DNA of 10,396 nucleotides from CAVHXA01 sp963639765 (GCA_963639765.1 CAVHXA010000066.1:1-10396), one strand, 5' to 3'. Positions 1 through 7,328 are shown, numbered from the stretch's first letter. Program-made: numbers and translations. The notes: a model not told the origin generated them from the letters alone.

Positions 1-12
1 TCCTCGATACTT

Positions 13-33
13 CTTGGCTCAGGATCAGCCAAG
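13..33. repeat. Perfect 7-bp inverted repeat, function unknown
   Basis: CTTGGCT (13-19) is separated by a 7-nt loop from AGCCAAG (27-33). No T-run follows on either strand, so it does not read as an intrinsic terminator. It lies beyond the 3' end of the minus-strand gene at 96-302 and close to the window edge, so its wider context cannot be seen. Confidence 0.3.
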
Positions 34-95
34 GTCAGATTGATGGCCTTCTAACACAGAAAATGCTCAACTTGTTATTGCAATTTACGTGCAAT

Positions 96-302
96 TCACG
101 GTTGTTGCCAACGAATCAAATCCGCATAGCACAGAGGGTCATTATAGATGAAGTAATCCAATTCAGTCCGCTGTGCCATGGTCGCATCCAGCGCATCCTC
201 AACCCCGGTGCAGTCAATGGAGATTTTTCTCCCATCCCGGAGCAGCAGTTCCACGCACCCGGTGTCCATGTTAAACTTGCAGACTTTTTCATCGTACCTC
301 AT
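96..302 (-). CDS. Small DUF6061-like protein
   Basis: A 68-residue soluble protein with no signal peptide or membrane segment. The pattern NMDTGCVEL..DGR.ISIDC..VEDA (residues 11-38), then Q.TELDYFIYNDPL.YADL (43-62), matches what I recall of the DUF6061 family, small proteins common in Faecalibacterium and related gut Firmicutes and usually 65-75 residues, so it appears complete. No function is established for the family. The ATG at 302 has a clear ribosome binding site (AAAGGA, about 8 nt upstream on the minus strand). It stands alone, on the chromosomal side of the tRNA-Lys remnant, transcribed away from the glycosidase block. The family name is from memory of conserved motifs, not from a search. 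Confidence 0.75.
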   Translation of the reverse strand: MRYDEKVCKFNMDTGCVELLLRDGRKISIDCTGVEDALDATMAQRTELDYFIYNDPLCYADLIRWQQP

Positions 303-419
303 GTTCGTGTCCTTTCTGCCTTACGGCACTCTCACAGTAGTCTGTCGTGCTTTTCTATGATAAGGTCTAGGACTTTTTTCGGTAGAAGCAAGTGATTCAT
401 TCTGTTTTCCAAAGAATAC

Positions 420-457
420 AAAAACCCGAACCCTTCTCCTATCGGAAAAAAGTTCGG
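420..457 (-). terminator. Intrinsic terminator of the tRNA-Lys locus
   Basis: On the minus strand a 14-bp stem (457-444 with 439-426), uninterrupted if G-U pairs are counted, closes on a GATA tetraloop and is followed by five T (424-420). The outer six pairs are CCGAAC/GTTCGG. It begins about 15 nt after the tRNA fragment ends, the usual place for a tRNA terminator. It therefore marks the native downstream flank of the tRNA gene. Confidence 0.85.
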
Positions 458-472
458 ATTTTGTTGTTGTAG

Positions 473-514
473 TGCACCTCCAGGGACTCGAACCCTGGGC
501 CCACTGATTAAGAG
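473..514 (-). pseudogene. 3' fragment of tRNA-Lys(CUU); probable integration att site
   Basis: Read on the minus strand, the fragment starts with the anticodon loop CTCTTAA (514-508, anticodon CTT), then the 3' side of the anticodon stem TCAGT, a variable loop, a perfect T arm (CAGGG, TTCGAGT, CCCTG), the acceptor strand GAGGTGC and discriminator A (473). CCA is not encoded; CTA follows. The sequence 5' of the loop (TTGCT) cannot pair with TCAGT, and no D arm or 5' acceptor strand is present, so this is not a functional tRNA. Identity beginning exactly in the anticodon loop is typical of the duplicated target left by tyrosine-recombinase integration into a tRNA gene. By that logic the mobile DNA lies to the right (above 514), and an intact tRNA-Lys would be expected at the element's other end, outside this window. 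Confidence 0.85.
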
Positions 515-547
515 AGCAAGCCGCAGATTCGTCTCAATTTCTGGGTG

Positions 548-576
548 TTTCGATTTATCGCAGTTTTCAATCGAAA
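548..576. repeat. 8-bp perfect inverted repeat near att site
   Basis: TTTCGATT (548-555) and AATCGAAA (569-576) are exact reverse complements separated by 13 nt. There is no flanking T-run. The position, 35-60 bp inside the tRNA remnant, would suit a recombinase or DNA-bending protein site, but that role is inferred only from position. Confidence 0.45.
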
Positions 577-640
577 TGGCGTGATTTTTTGCTTTGAATT
601 TTCTGCACCCTTTGTCGAATTTTGCAGCGAAAAGCACCCT

Positions 641-685
641 CTGCACGTTTTAAAACCGTGCAAAATCCGTGCAGAAACCGTGCAC
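641..685. repeat. Three tandem 11-bp repeats plus one inverted copy; putative integrase/excisionase arm sites
   Basis: Three consecutive 11-mers, AAACCGTGCAA (653-663), AATCCGTGCAG (664-674) and AAACCGTGCAC (675-685), share the core CCGTGCA at exact 11-bp intervals, so they lie on the same face of the helix. Immediately to the left, 641-651 is an inverted copy (AAAACGTGCAG on the minus strand) with one core mismatch. Short direct repeats of about this size at 100-200 bp from a tRNA attachment core are typical of tyrosine-integrase arm-type sites or excisionase sites. Iterons of a replication protein are an alternative. Confidence 0.7.
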
Positions 686-829
686 TTACTCTGGAACAAA
701 CTAAAAATCGATTCATACAACCACGACTTGACGGCATTGGTTTGAGTGGGCGCACATCAAAAGTAAGTCTCGGAGGATACTACTATGATGAACCTGCTTT
801 GCAGAAGCCACTTTTACAAATGGACTGCT

Positions 830-1402
830 TTAATTTTTCTTCTGTTCTCCCTCTGGGAAGATGATTTTATAAATCGGGAAGTAAATCACCATCTGTACAC
901 CACCGTTGATGACGGTAATGAGGATGTTGTACAGCGCAGGAGGAAAGAACTGCTTGCACAGCGGCACATAAATGCCCATTAAAAAGCTGCACACAATGGT
1001 GATCAGCACGAATGCCACCACGTACCATGCGATCTGATACCAGATATTGCCCTTGGACTTGAAGGTGATGTTGCGCTGCATCGGAAAATTGACGCATTGT
1101 GCCAAAAACAGTGTAATGGCAAACGCCGCGAAGTAACCCATGCCGCCAGTGGCATCACCGGTGACAGGATAGTTGAACACATAAGTGTCCACCGGGCCAA
1201 GATTCAAATGGATCAGCTGACAAGGTGTGTTGCACCAGTCGGTCAGGTTGTAGAACAGCCCCGGCAAAAAGGTCAGCAGCAAATATTGCAACACCGTGAC
1301 AAACATCGAAAATGCGTAGAATTTCACGAACTGTGCCACGAGCTTATGCTTTTCAGAGAAAGTCGTCCACCAATTTTTGATCATTTCCATAAAGTACCTC
1401 AT
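830..1402 (-). CDS. GtrA-like membrane protein
   Basis: A 190-residue protein with four predicted membrane helices (about residues 24-46, 85-107, 120-147 and 157-181). The charged loop between helices 2 and 3 (Q.VNFPMQRNITFKSKGN, about 102-119) is the signature of GtrA-like proteins, which take part in cell-surface polysaccharide synthesis, typically moving polyprenyl-linked sugars across the membrane. Its ATG (1402-1400) overlaps the TGA of the GH2 gene in an ATGA arrangement, so the two are translationally coupled. An alternative start four codons in (ATG at 1390) has a better spaced GAGGT and may be the true one. It is the last gene of the operon. Unlike usual GtrA loci, no glycosyltransferase sits next to it; the partners are glycosidases. 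Substrate unknown. Confidence 0.85.
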   Translation of the reverse strand: MRYFMEMIKNWWTTFSEKHKLVAQFVKFYAFSMFVTVLQYLLLTFLPGLFYNLTDWCNTPCQLIHLNLGPVDTYVFNYPVTGDATGGMGYFAAFAITLFLAQCVNFPMQRNITFKSKGNIWYQIAWYVVAFVLITIVCSFLMGIYVPLCKQFFPPALYNILITVINGGVQMVIYFPIYKIIFPEGEQKKN

Positions 1403-3786
1403 ACCTGTACAGGCACAGTCAGCTCTGCGCTGTGTTTGCCGTCGGACGCAGCCAGCCTCAAAGCATCGCCTTCTCCCATACGAACAATGGCAAGCGCCTC
1501 ACCGTAGTAAGTGTCGGTCTCATCTTCCAGATAGCTGTGCTTGTTGAAGGGGCAGGCACTGCCAAGACCCACCAGCGTGCCGCCTTGTACCTGCACCTTG
1601 ATACTGCCGCGCATCAGCGGTTTTGTAATGCCGTTTTCATCTGTATAGCGCAAGCGGACGTAGCACAGATGCCCCGGTTTCACGGCAGGTTCTTCAGCAT
1701 CCAGCGTCAGGCGGGTCGTATCGTCCGCACTTTGCAGCTTGCAGCGGCCAATTTCGTGACCGGCGGTGTCATAGCTGACAGCCTCCAGCGTTCCATTTTC
1801 ATAGGGGATGCTGAATTTCGCCAGACAGTCGTTTTTCAGCATTTTGTTGCCCACAGTGCGGCCATTCAGAACCAATTCCACACGGGCGGCACGGGCATAA
1901 ACTTCCACATTTGCCTTTTTCCCTTCACAGCCCGTCCAGCTCCAACTTGGCATAGCGTTCGTCATCTTCCACGCACTGGGACTGTGGCGGTCATTTGTGT
2001 GATTGACCGGACAGACAGCGATATAGGGGCCGTTGTCCGCTTCCAACGCCACGCGGGTGTAGAGTGCTTCGCCCAGCGGCTTACCCGTCAGGTCAATGCG
2101 CCCCGAACCCGCCGACACCCAGCCAAGGCCGCCGTCGAACGTCTCGGCATAGTCAGCGTACTCCCACGAGCCGACCATGACTTCGCCCAGATAGTCCATG
2201 CCGGCCCAAACGAAATCTCCCACCAGCCGGGGTTCTTTCTTTGCCAGTTCACGGAACTTGTAGGCATCATTGCAGAACGTCTCACTGCCTAAAATCAGCC
2301 GCTGCGGATATTTTTTCAGGTCATGCTGATAGCGGTAGATGCCGTAGTTATAGCCTGCAATATCCATATTGGCAAACGCATCGCGGGTCTTGACATCACA
2401 GCCGTGCAGGGTAGCACCACGCTTCATGAACTCATCGCCTAAAAGACCCGCCAGATTGTTAAAGAACTGGCTGCCGACTGCTTTTTTCTTAGCGGACTTT
2501 TCGCCGCGCTGTTTGGCTTTTTCGGCACGCTCGGCTTCTTTTTTTGCCTTTTCGTCGCTGTACACGCCGAATCCAATGGAGCTTAAAAAGTTGAAGAAGA
2601 TGTTCACACCGCAGGTCACCGGACGGGAGTCGTCCAGCCCATGCAGGAAGTCCGTCATCTCTTTTGTCAGTGCAATGCCGCGCTTCTGAGCAGTCTCGCT
2701 GACCTCATTGCCGGTGGAGTAAAGGACGACGCAGGGGTGATTATAGTCCTTTTCGACCATGTCGGTCAGGTCCTGCCGCCACCAGTCATTGAAATAGTCC
2801 ACATAGTCATGTTCGGTCTTGTGGATATACCAGTGGTCGATATACTCATCCATGACGAGCATACCCTGACGGTCACACTCAGCCAGCAGCGTCTTGGAGC
2901 AGGGATTGTGTGCTGAACGGATAGCGTTGTAACCATTTTCTTTCAGCAGACGCACCTTGCGCGCCACAGCGTCGGGATCGCAGACAGCACCCAGCAGACC
3001 GTTATCATGATGGATACAGGCCCCCTGAATGATGAACCGCTTTCCGTTGAGCAGAAAGCCGTCTGTCCCCCATTCCACTGTGCGGATGCCAAACGTCTCG
3101 GTCACTTCATCCTCAGCAAAGGTCACGCAGCAGGTGTACAGATTCGGCGCATCAGGCATCCAGAGTTTGGCGTCGTCTATCGTAACGGTGAAAATGGCTT
3201 CACCGTCGCTCTCCTGCTGCATGGCAGGCAAGTCGTTCACCGTCAGACATACCGTACCGGGGGCGGTGGTCTTTACGCGCACCTCTATGACAGCCGGTTT
3301 CAGCGACAGAGTGCGGATTTTTACGCCGTTCAACTCGATATGCGCACCGTGGGCCGTCCAAAGCTGCACCGGGCGATAGATGCCCGCGCCGGAATACCAC
3401 CGGCTGTTGGGCTGGTCAGCATTGCGGGCAATGACCCGCAGCTCATTTTCACCTGTGTGCAGGTAGGGGGTGCAATCTACATAAAAATTGGTATAACCAT
3501 ATGGGCGGAACGCTGCCTTTTGGCCGTTGAGCCAGACCTCTGCGTTATGGTAGACGCCCTCAAACTCCAGAATATAGGTGTCGGCCTGTTCGCTTTCAGA
3601 CACGGTCAAGGTGCGTTGGTATTCATAGTCGTGCCCCTCGTACCATCCGGTATTGGTACCGCCCGCACTCAGAGCGGTACGGGGTTCAGCCAGCATAGCA
3701 TCGTGGGGCAGCGTCACCGGTCTGCCGGGTGCAGTATCACCCAAATATCGGCACGCCCAACCGGTGAGAAGGGATGTTGATTTCAT
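1399..3786 (-). CDS. Glycoside hydrolase family 2 enzyme (beta-galactosidase/beta-glucuronidase type)
   Basis: A 795-residue protein with standard GH2 order: sugar-binding jelly-roll (about 25-165), immunoglobulin-like domain (166-240), TIM barrel (241-560) and C-terminal Ig-like domains of DUF4982 type (about 620-795). Family motifs include GTNTGWYEG, WYSGAGIYRPV and the AIRSAHNP barrel segment (288-295). The acid/base is Glu361 in STGNE and the nucleophile is probably Glu502 in LGSETF, both in family context. There is no signal peptide, so it should act in the cytoplasm on an imported or turned-over beta-linked glycoside; the exact sugar cannot be told. A highly basic insertion (about 411-437, repeated K/A/E) interrupts the barrel between the two catalytic residues. 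The start ATG at 3786 has GAGGT about 8 nt upstream. A terminator lies directly upstream and the GtrA-like gene overlaps its stop codon. Confidence 0.9.
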   Translation of the reverse strand: MKSTSLLTGWACRYLGDTAPGRPVTLPHDAMLAEPRTALSAGGTNTGWYEGHDYEYQRTLTVSESEQADTYILEFEGVYHNAEVWLNGQKAAFRPYGYTNFYVDCTPYLHTGENELRVIARNADQPNSRWYSGAGIYRPVQLWTAHGAHIELNGVKIRTLSLKPAVIEVRVKTTAPGTVCLTVNDLPAMQQESDGEAIFTVTIDDAKLWMPDAPNLYTCCVTFAEDEVTETFGIRTVEWGTDGFLLNGKRFIIQGACIHHDNGLLGAVCDPDAVARKVRLLKENGYNAIRSAHNPCSKTLLAECDRQGMLVMDEYIDHWYIHKTEHDYVDYFNDWWRQDLTDMVEKDYNHPCVVLYSTGNEVSETAQKRGIALTKEMTDFLHGLDDSRPVTCGVNIFFNFLSSIGFGVYSDEKAKKEAERAEKAKQRGEKSAKKKAVGSQFFNNLAGLLGDEFMKRGATLHGCDVKTRDAFANMDIAGYNYGIYRYQHDLKKYPQRLILGSETFCNDAYKFRELAKKEPRLVGDFVWAGMDYLGEVMVGSWEYADYAETFDGGLGWVSAGSGRIDLTGKPLGEALYTRVALEADNGPYIAVCPVNHTNDRHSPSAWKMTNAMPSWSWTGCEGKKANVEVYARAARVELVLNGRTVGNKMLKNDCLAKFSIPYENGTLEAVSYDTAGHEIGRCKLQSADDTTRLTLDAEEPAVKPGHLCYVRLRYTDENGITKPLMRGSIKVQVQGGTLVGLGSACPFNKHSYLEDETDTYYGEALAIVRMGEGDALRLAASDGKHSAELTVPVQV

Positions 3787-3808
3787 GCAAAATACCTCGT
3801 CTGACTCT

Positions 3809-3843
3809 AAAAATGTCTCGGAAGAGTTTAGACTTCCGAGACA
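3809..3843 (-). terminator. Intra-operon terminator/attenuator ahead of the GH2 gene
   Basis: A perfect 11-bp stem, TGTCTCGGAAG (3843-3833 read on the minus strand) with its complement (3824-3814), an 8-nt loop and then TTTTT (3813-3809). It lies between the four-helix membrane protein gene and the GH2 gene, with only 22 nt between the T-run and the GH2 start codon. No promoter fits in that space, so GH2 and the GtrA-like gene are either expressed by read-through or from a promoter inside the upstream gene. Confidence 0.8.
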
Positions 3844-3862
3844 CTTTTCATCAATTACTTCT

Positions 3863-4267
3863 TTACTGCTTTTTGTTTCGGTTCAGAAAGCTGCTGATCA
3901 GCTCAATCAGGATCGAACCCAGCGTAATGCCGATGATAACGAAGCGGGTCGGGACATTGTCGGGGTTGCCGTACATCACAATGCCGCTGAAGAAGTCGGT
4001 GAAGTCGCCCACAGAATCCAGCATGAACAGCCCGAATGCCACGGTAAGCAGCAATGCGTTGATAATTACCAGATAGTCACTGAAGAAGTTTTCAGTAAAG
4101 AACAGGACCACACCGCAGCCAATCGCTGCGAGGAACGCCAACAGAACGAGAATATTGAATGTACCGGAGGAAAATGCAAATACCAGATACTCAACCGTTG
4201 CAGCAACAGCGACCACGCTGGCGCACAGACCCAGAATACGGCCGATTCCTTTACTTGTCTTGCTCAT
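3863..4267 (-). CDS. Small four-helix membrane protein coupled to the GH3 gene
   Basis: A 134-residue integral membrane protein with four predicted helices (about residues 10-32, 38-57, 64-84 and 106-127), short polar loops and a basic tail NRNKKQ. I do not recognise a named family. The ATG at 4267 lies 1 nt after the GH3 stop codon, with AGGAGG inside the end of the GH3 gene, so the two are translationally coupled and likely made in fixed ratio. As the GH3 enzyme has membrane helices at both ends, this protein is a good candidate for a partner that holds, stabilises or feeds it; that is inference from gene order. A terminator follows 20 nt after its stop. No catalytic motif is visible. Confidence 0.8.
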   Translation of the reverse strand: MSKTSKGIGRILGLCASVVAVAATVEYLVFAFSSGTFNILVLLAFLAAIGCGVVLFFTENFFSDYLVIINALLLTVAFGLFMLDSVGDFTDFFSGIVMYGNPDNVPTRFVIIGITLGSILIELISSFLNRNKKQ

Positions 4268-4268
4268 C

Positions 4269-7200
4269 TTACTTTGCCTCCTTTACCTTGCGCTTGCTGA
4301 CTGTCAGCAGAGCCAGAGACAGAATTTCCAGAACGGAAACGATCCCGATCGCAGCCTTCAGAGCGGTCTGCCACCACGGAGTGATCATAACGATGTAAGC
4401 CGACTCGCTGATGCCATTAATGGCGCAGCTATGGCTTGCGGCGTAGTGGAAATGCTTTGCCTGCTCCTTGACGCACTGTGCCAAATTACCGTCGTCGGTA
4501 TCTTCGATTTGCTTGAGGATGCTCTCGGTAGCGATACCCTCGTTCAGGCAGTAGGTGTCCGAACCAGCAGTCAGAGAAGTGGCATAGTGGCTCATGTAGC
4601 CGTTGGCAGCGGAGTTGGTACCATCGGTTTCGAGATGGCCCTGGAAGCCCCACTCACCCATGCAGACGCCCTTGTTCAGGGCAGCTTTGGAGGAAGCCCA
4701 CTCGCAGCCAAGGCGGCTGAAGGACTGCATCAGAGAAGTGGCATGGGCAACGCGAAGCGCACCCTCAAAGCCGCGCAGAGAACCTTCGCGGAAAGCCTGT
4801 TCGTTGAAGAAGGTGGAAACGCCCTGGCGATCAAACTCCTGGTCGTTGCCGGTGAAGTGCTTGACACCAGCCAGAACGCCCTTGGACTCCATGGCCTCGA
4901 CTTCGGGGATGGCGGCCAGATAGCTCATGATGCTGCACTCAGACATGTACTCGTAGTTACGACCGCCGAAGGGAGTGCGGTGCAGGTCAGCACCGATGCA
5001 CCAGACTTCCATCTGACCGCACCAGAGGGCTTCCTCGCCCATCAGTTCGCCGCGGCGCTTGTACAGCTCTTCGTTCCACGTAGCGGTCAGAGTGCCCTTG
5101 TTGGCGTAGCAACAGGTCGAGAAGTTCTCAATGCCATCGTATGCGTAGGGGAATTTGCCCATGCAGCCATCGATGCCGTCGCCTACTGTGGTAGCAGGCA
5201 GAACGACCGAGGAAACAGCCTTGCGTCCACTGGAGCAGGACAGCGTAGAAGCCATCTCTTCCAGCGTCATCTGGTTCAGGTATTCATCCCATGCTTCATC
5301 GTCATCCCAATCGACATCACGCATATTGACCAGCGTAATGCCCTTGTTGTTGCCAAAATCCTTGGTTGCTTCTTCCACAGTGGGTGCATCGGCGGGCTTC
5401 ACATAGGTGTCGCCGCTGAGCTGCTGGATCATGTCCTCCGTTGCTTCTACAGTGGTCTGGGCAACGGGGTAGGTGCCCTGCCAATCCTGACGGGACAGAT
5501 AGGTGCCGGCACCATCGACCCAATAGTTCAGGTCGCAGTCATCGAACCGGTTCGTGACCTCAACACCGGCGCTGGACACGCGATAGCTGTCTTTGTCCAG
5601 TGCGTCCTGCGTCCAGTGATAGGTCTTATCGGCATTGCCGGCTGCTTTATTACCGTCGGCATCGACCATGCCAGCTGCACCCTTGGCGGCCAGAATGTTG
5701 TTCAGGGCATCATGGGCATTGTCGCCGATGGCAAAGTAATAATCACCAGCGCTCAGGATATAGCCCTTGGCATTGACGTAATCGTAGCTTGCCAGCAGAT
5801 AGCGGTCAACTGTGACTTCGACCTGCTGGGACTGGCCGGGCTGGAGCAGGTCAGTCTTAGTGAAGCCTGCCAGCTGTACGGCAGATTTTTCAACCTTGTT
5901 CTGTTTCTCGTAGTCGCCATAGGGAGTCTGTGCGTATAATTCAACGACGGACTTACCAGCAACGCTACCGGTGTTTTTGACGGTAACGGTTGCACTATAT
6001 TCATCGTTTGCAGCGTCGTACTGCACAGAATCCAGCGTCTGCTCGAAGCTGGTGTAAGACAAGCCGTAACCGAACGGGAAGGTCACTTCGTCCTGATAGA
6101 CCCAGTTAGACGCACCATTGGAAGCACCATTGCTGCCGCTGGCATTGCCCTGACCGAGAATAGAGTCCTCGTAGCGGGTTTCATAGTATTTGTAACCGAT
6201 GTAGATATTCTCAGCCTGGAAGCTTATGTAGTTTGCGTTTTCATCCGCGCCAATCTCTGCGCCGATGGCTTCAGCGTTCTCATACTTCGGCGTTTCAGTG
6301 CCGGAGTTCACGCAGGCGGGGGCAGACAGCGAATCGGCCGCATAGGTATCGACCAGATGACCGGAGGGGTTGGTCTCACCGGTCAGGATACTGCTCACAC
6401 CGCGGAAGCCCTGAGAACCAACTGCACCGATCAGCATGCAGGCATCCACATTGTACTTGTCCAACCATTCCACTTCCATCTGGTAGGGGGAGTTGAGCAG
6501 GACGATGATTTTTTTGAAGCCTGCGTTCTTTACCATTTCCAGCAGGTCTTCTTCATTCTGATGCAGGGCCAGAGAGCTGCGGCCATCGGTATCCACCATA
6601 TTCAGGTCATTGCCTTCACAGCCCTCGCGTGCCAGCACAACGATGGCCACATCATTGTAATCCTTGAAGGTCTCCTGCAGTTCTGGGGTATAGAAGTCTG
6701 CCGATTCTTCCTGGTTGGCGGCGGAGCCATCCATCACGCGCACAGGGAAGCCCAGGCCGAAATCCATAACCTGGCCACGGCTGACTGTGCTCTTACTGTA
6801 GGCATCGAACATGGCCTGATTGACTTCAAAGCCGTCATCCAGCAGTGCCTGGCGCAGGTCTACCGCATACTTGGTGCCGAAGTTCGGACGGCTGCCTGCA
6901 GAGGAGCCCTTATAAAGAGGGTCATACGAGGCATGACCGAACAGCGTAACCTTGCGCTCGTTTGCGGCCAGCGGCAGAGCACTATTCTCGTTTTTCAGAA
7001 GGACTGCGCCCTCCTTCATCTCATTGATGTTCTGCTCAAAAGTCGCTTCGATGAGCTTGGCCTGATTCTCTTCGTTGAAATCGCCGAACTCGCTCTTATA
7101 ATAGATGTTGTCGCCCGTGCTGTCGTTCACGAGCTTACTGCTCTGTACGCCGAGAGCCGTGTTGATTGCGCCCACATAGTTGAACGCTACCGATGTGCCG

Positions 7201-7277
7201 AAGATAAGCACTGCCAGTAAAAATGCGTTGACAGATGCAAATCCACGCCACAGGTTGGAACGCTGTGACTTTTTCAT
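4269..7277 (-). CDS. Membrane-anchored GH3 glycosidase with inverted domain order
   Basis: A 1002-residue protein related to GH3 beta-glucosidases/xylosidases but with the domains swapped. A cytoplasmic MKKSQR start leads into membrane helix 1 (about 12-36). Next comes the alpha/beta sandwich domain (about 88-320, starting EGAVLLKNENSALPL, with RE.CEGND at 217-224 as candidate acid/base region), a Gly/Asn/Ser linker (376-391), a fibronectin-III-like domain (400-515, starting FPFGYGLSYTSF), and only then the TIM barrel (about 650-950). The barrel has KHFTGND (806-812) and the nucleophile motif LETDG with Asp885. A second helix (about 968-993) and a basic tail close the protein. Both ends should be cytoplasmic with the enzyme outside. 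The inverted order is known in a subset of GH3 enzymes from ruminal Firmicutes. The start has AGGAGG 5 nt upstream. The sugar specificity cannot be read. Confidence 0.9.
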   Translation of the reverse strand: MKKSQRSNLWRGFASVNAFLLAVLIFGTSVAFNYVGAINTALGVQSSKLVNDSTGDNIYYKSEFGDFNEENQAKLIEATFEQNINEMKEGAVLLKNENSALPLAANERKVTLFGHASYDPLYKGSSAGSRPNFGTKYAVDLRQALLDDGFEVNQAMFDAYSKSTVSRGQVMDFGLGFPVRVMDGSAANQEESADFYTPELQETFKDYNDVAIVVLAREGCEGNDLNMVDTDGRSSLALHQNEEDLLEMVKNAGFKKIIVLLNSPYQMEVEWLDKYNVDACMLIGAVGSQGFRGVSSILTGETNPSGHLVDTYAADSLSAPACVNSGTETPKYENAEAIGAEIGADENANYISFQAENIYIGYKYYETRYEDSILGQGNASGSNGASNGASNWVYQDEVTFPFGYGLSYTSFEQTLDSVQYDAANDEYSATVTVKNTGSVAGKSVVELYAQTPYGDYEKQNKVEKSAVQLAGFTKTDLLQPGQSQQVEVTVDRYLLASYDYVNAKGYILSAGDYYFAIGDNAHDALNNILAAKGAAGMVDADGNKAAGNADKTYHWTQDALDKDSYRVSSAGVEVTNRFDDCDLNYWVDGAGTYLSRQDWQGTYPVAQTTVEATEDMIQQLSGDTYVKPADAPTVEEATKDFGNNKGITLVNMRDVDWDDDEAWDEYLNQMTLEEMASTLSCSSGRKAVSSVVLPATTVGDGIDGCMGKFPYAYDGIENFSTCCYANKGTLTATWNEELYKRRGELMGEEALWCGQMEVWCIGADLHRTPFGGRNYEYMSECSIMSYLAAIPEVEAMESKGVLAGVKHFTGNDQEFDRQGVSTFFNEQAFREGSLRGFEGALRVAHATSLMQSFSRLGCEWASSKAALNKGVCMGEWGFQGHLETDGTNSAANGYMSHYATSLTAGSDTYCLNEGIATESILKQIEDTDDGNLAQCVKEQAKHFHYAASHSCAINGISESAYIVMITPWWQTALKAAIGIVSVLEILSLALLTVSKRKVKEAK

Positions 7278-7300
7278 GTTTTCCTCCTATCATTTGTGAG

Positions 7301-7314
7301 AAGCCACTTGGCTT
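7301..7314. repeat. Short inverted repeat in the GH3 leader
   Basis: AAGCCACTTGGCTT is a near-perfect palindrome (AAGCC/GGCTT with a 4-nt centre) in the 5' leader between the GH3 -10 box and its ribosome binding site. It could form a small leader hairpin or be an operator. It lacks a T-run. Confidence 0.35.
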
Positions 7315-7328
7315 TCTTTGATGTCAAA

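Larger units (their letters stand above)
515..829. other. Gene-free att-proximal region with repeats
   Basis: About 315 nt between the tRNA remnant and the 3' end of the GtrA-like gene. I see no credible gene; the overlapping ORFs have low-complexity translations and no family resemblance. It contains an 8-bp inverted repeat (548-576), an inverted copy plus three tandem copies of an 11-bp box (641-685), and an isolated GGAGG-preceded ATG at 785 on the plus strand that runs antisense into the GtrA-like gene. No clear intrinsic terminator for the glycosidase operon was found; the GCAG/CTGC hairpin just after the operon end lacks a T-run. Confidence 0.6.

Noticed and set aside
474..514. Functional tRNA gene
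   Set aside because: No D arm, no 5' acceptor strand and no pairing for the 5' side of the anticodon stem; it is a fragment.
641..685. CRISPR array
   Set aside because: Units are 11 bp with no spacers between them; far too short for CRISPR repeats.
785..982. Plus-strand ORF of 65 codons with a well-placed GGAGG before ATG at 785
   Set aside because: Most of it runs antisense through the well-supported GtrA-like gene and the translation has no family features. It could be the leftover 5' end of a lost gene, but only about 45 nt lie outside GtrA, too little to support a call.
1432..2292. 286-codon plus-strand open frame
   Set aside because: Antisense to the GH2 gene with its catalytic motifs; no ribosome binding site and no family resemblance.
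4155..5939. Long 594-codon plus-strand open frame
   Set aside because: It is fully antisense to the GH3 gene, whose motifs, start site and coupling are clear; the frame is open because of codon bias.
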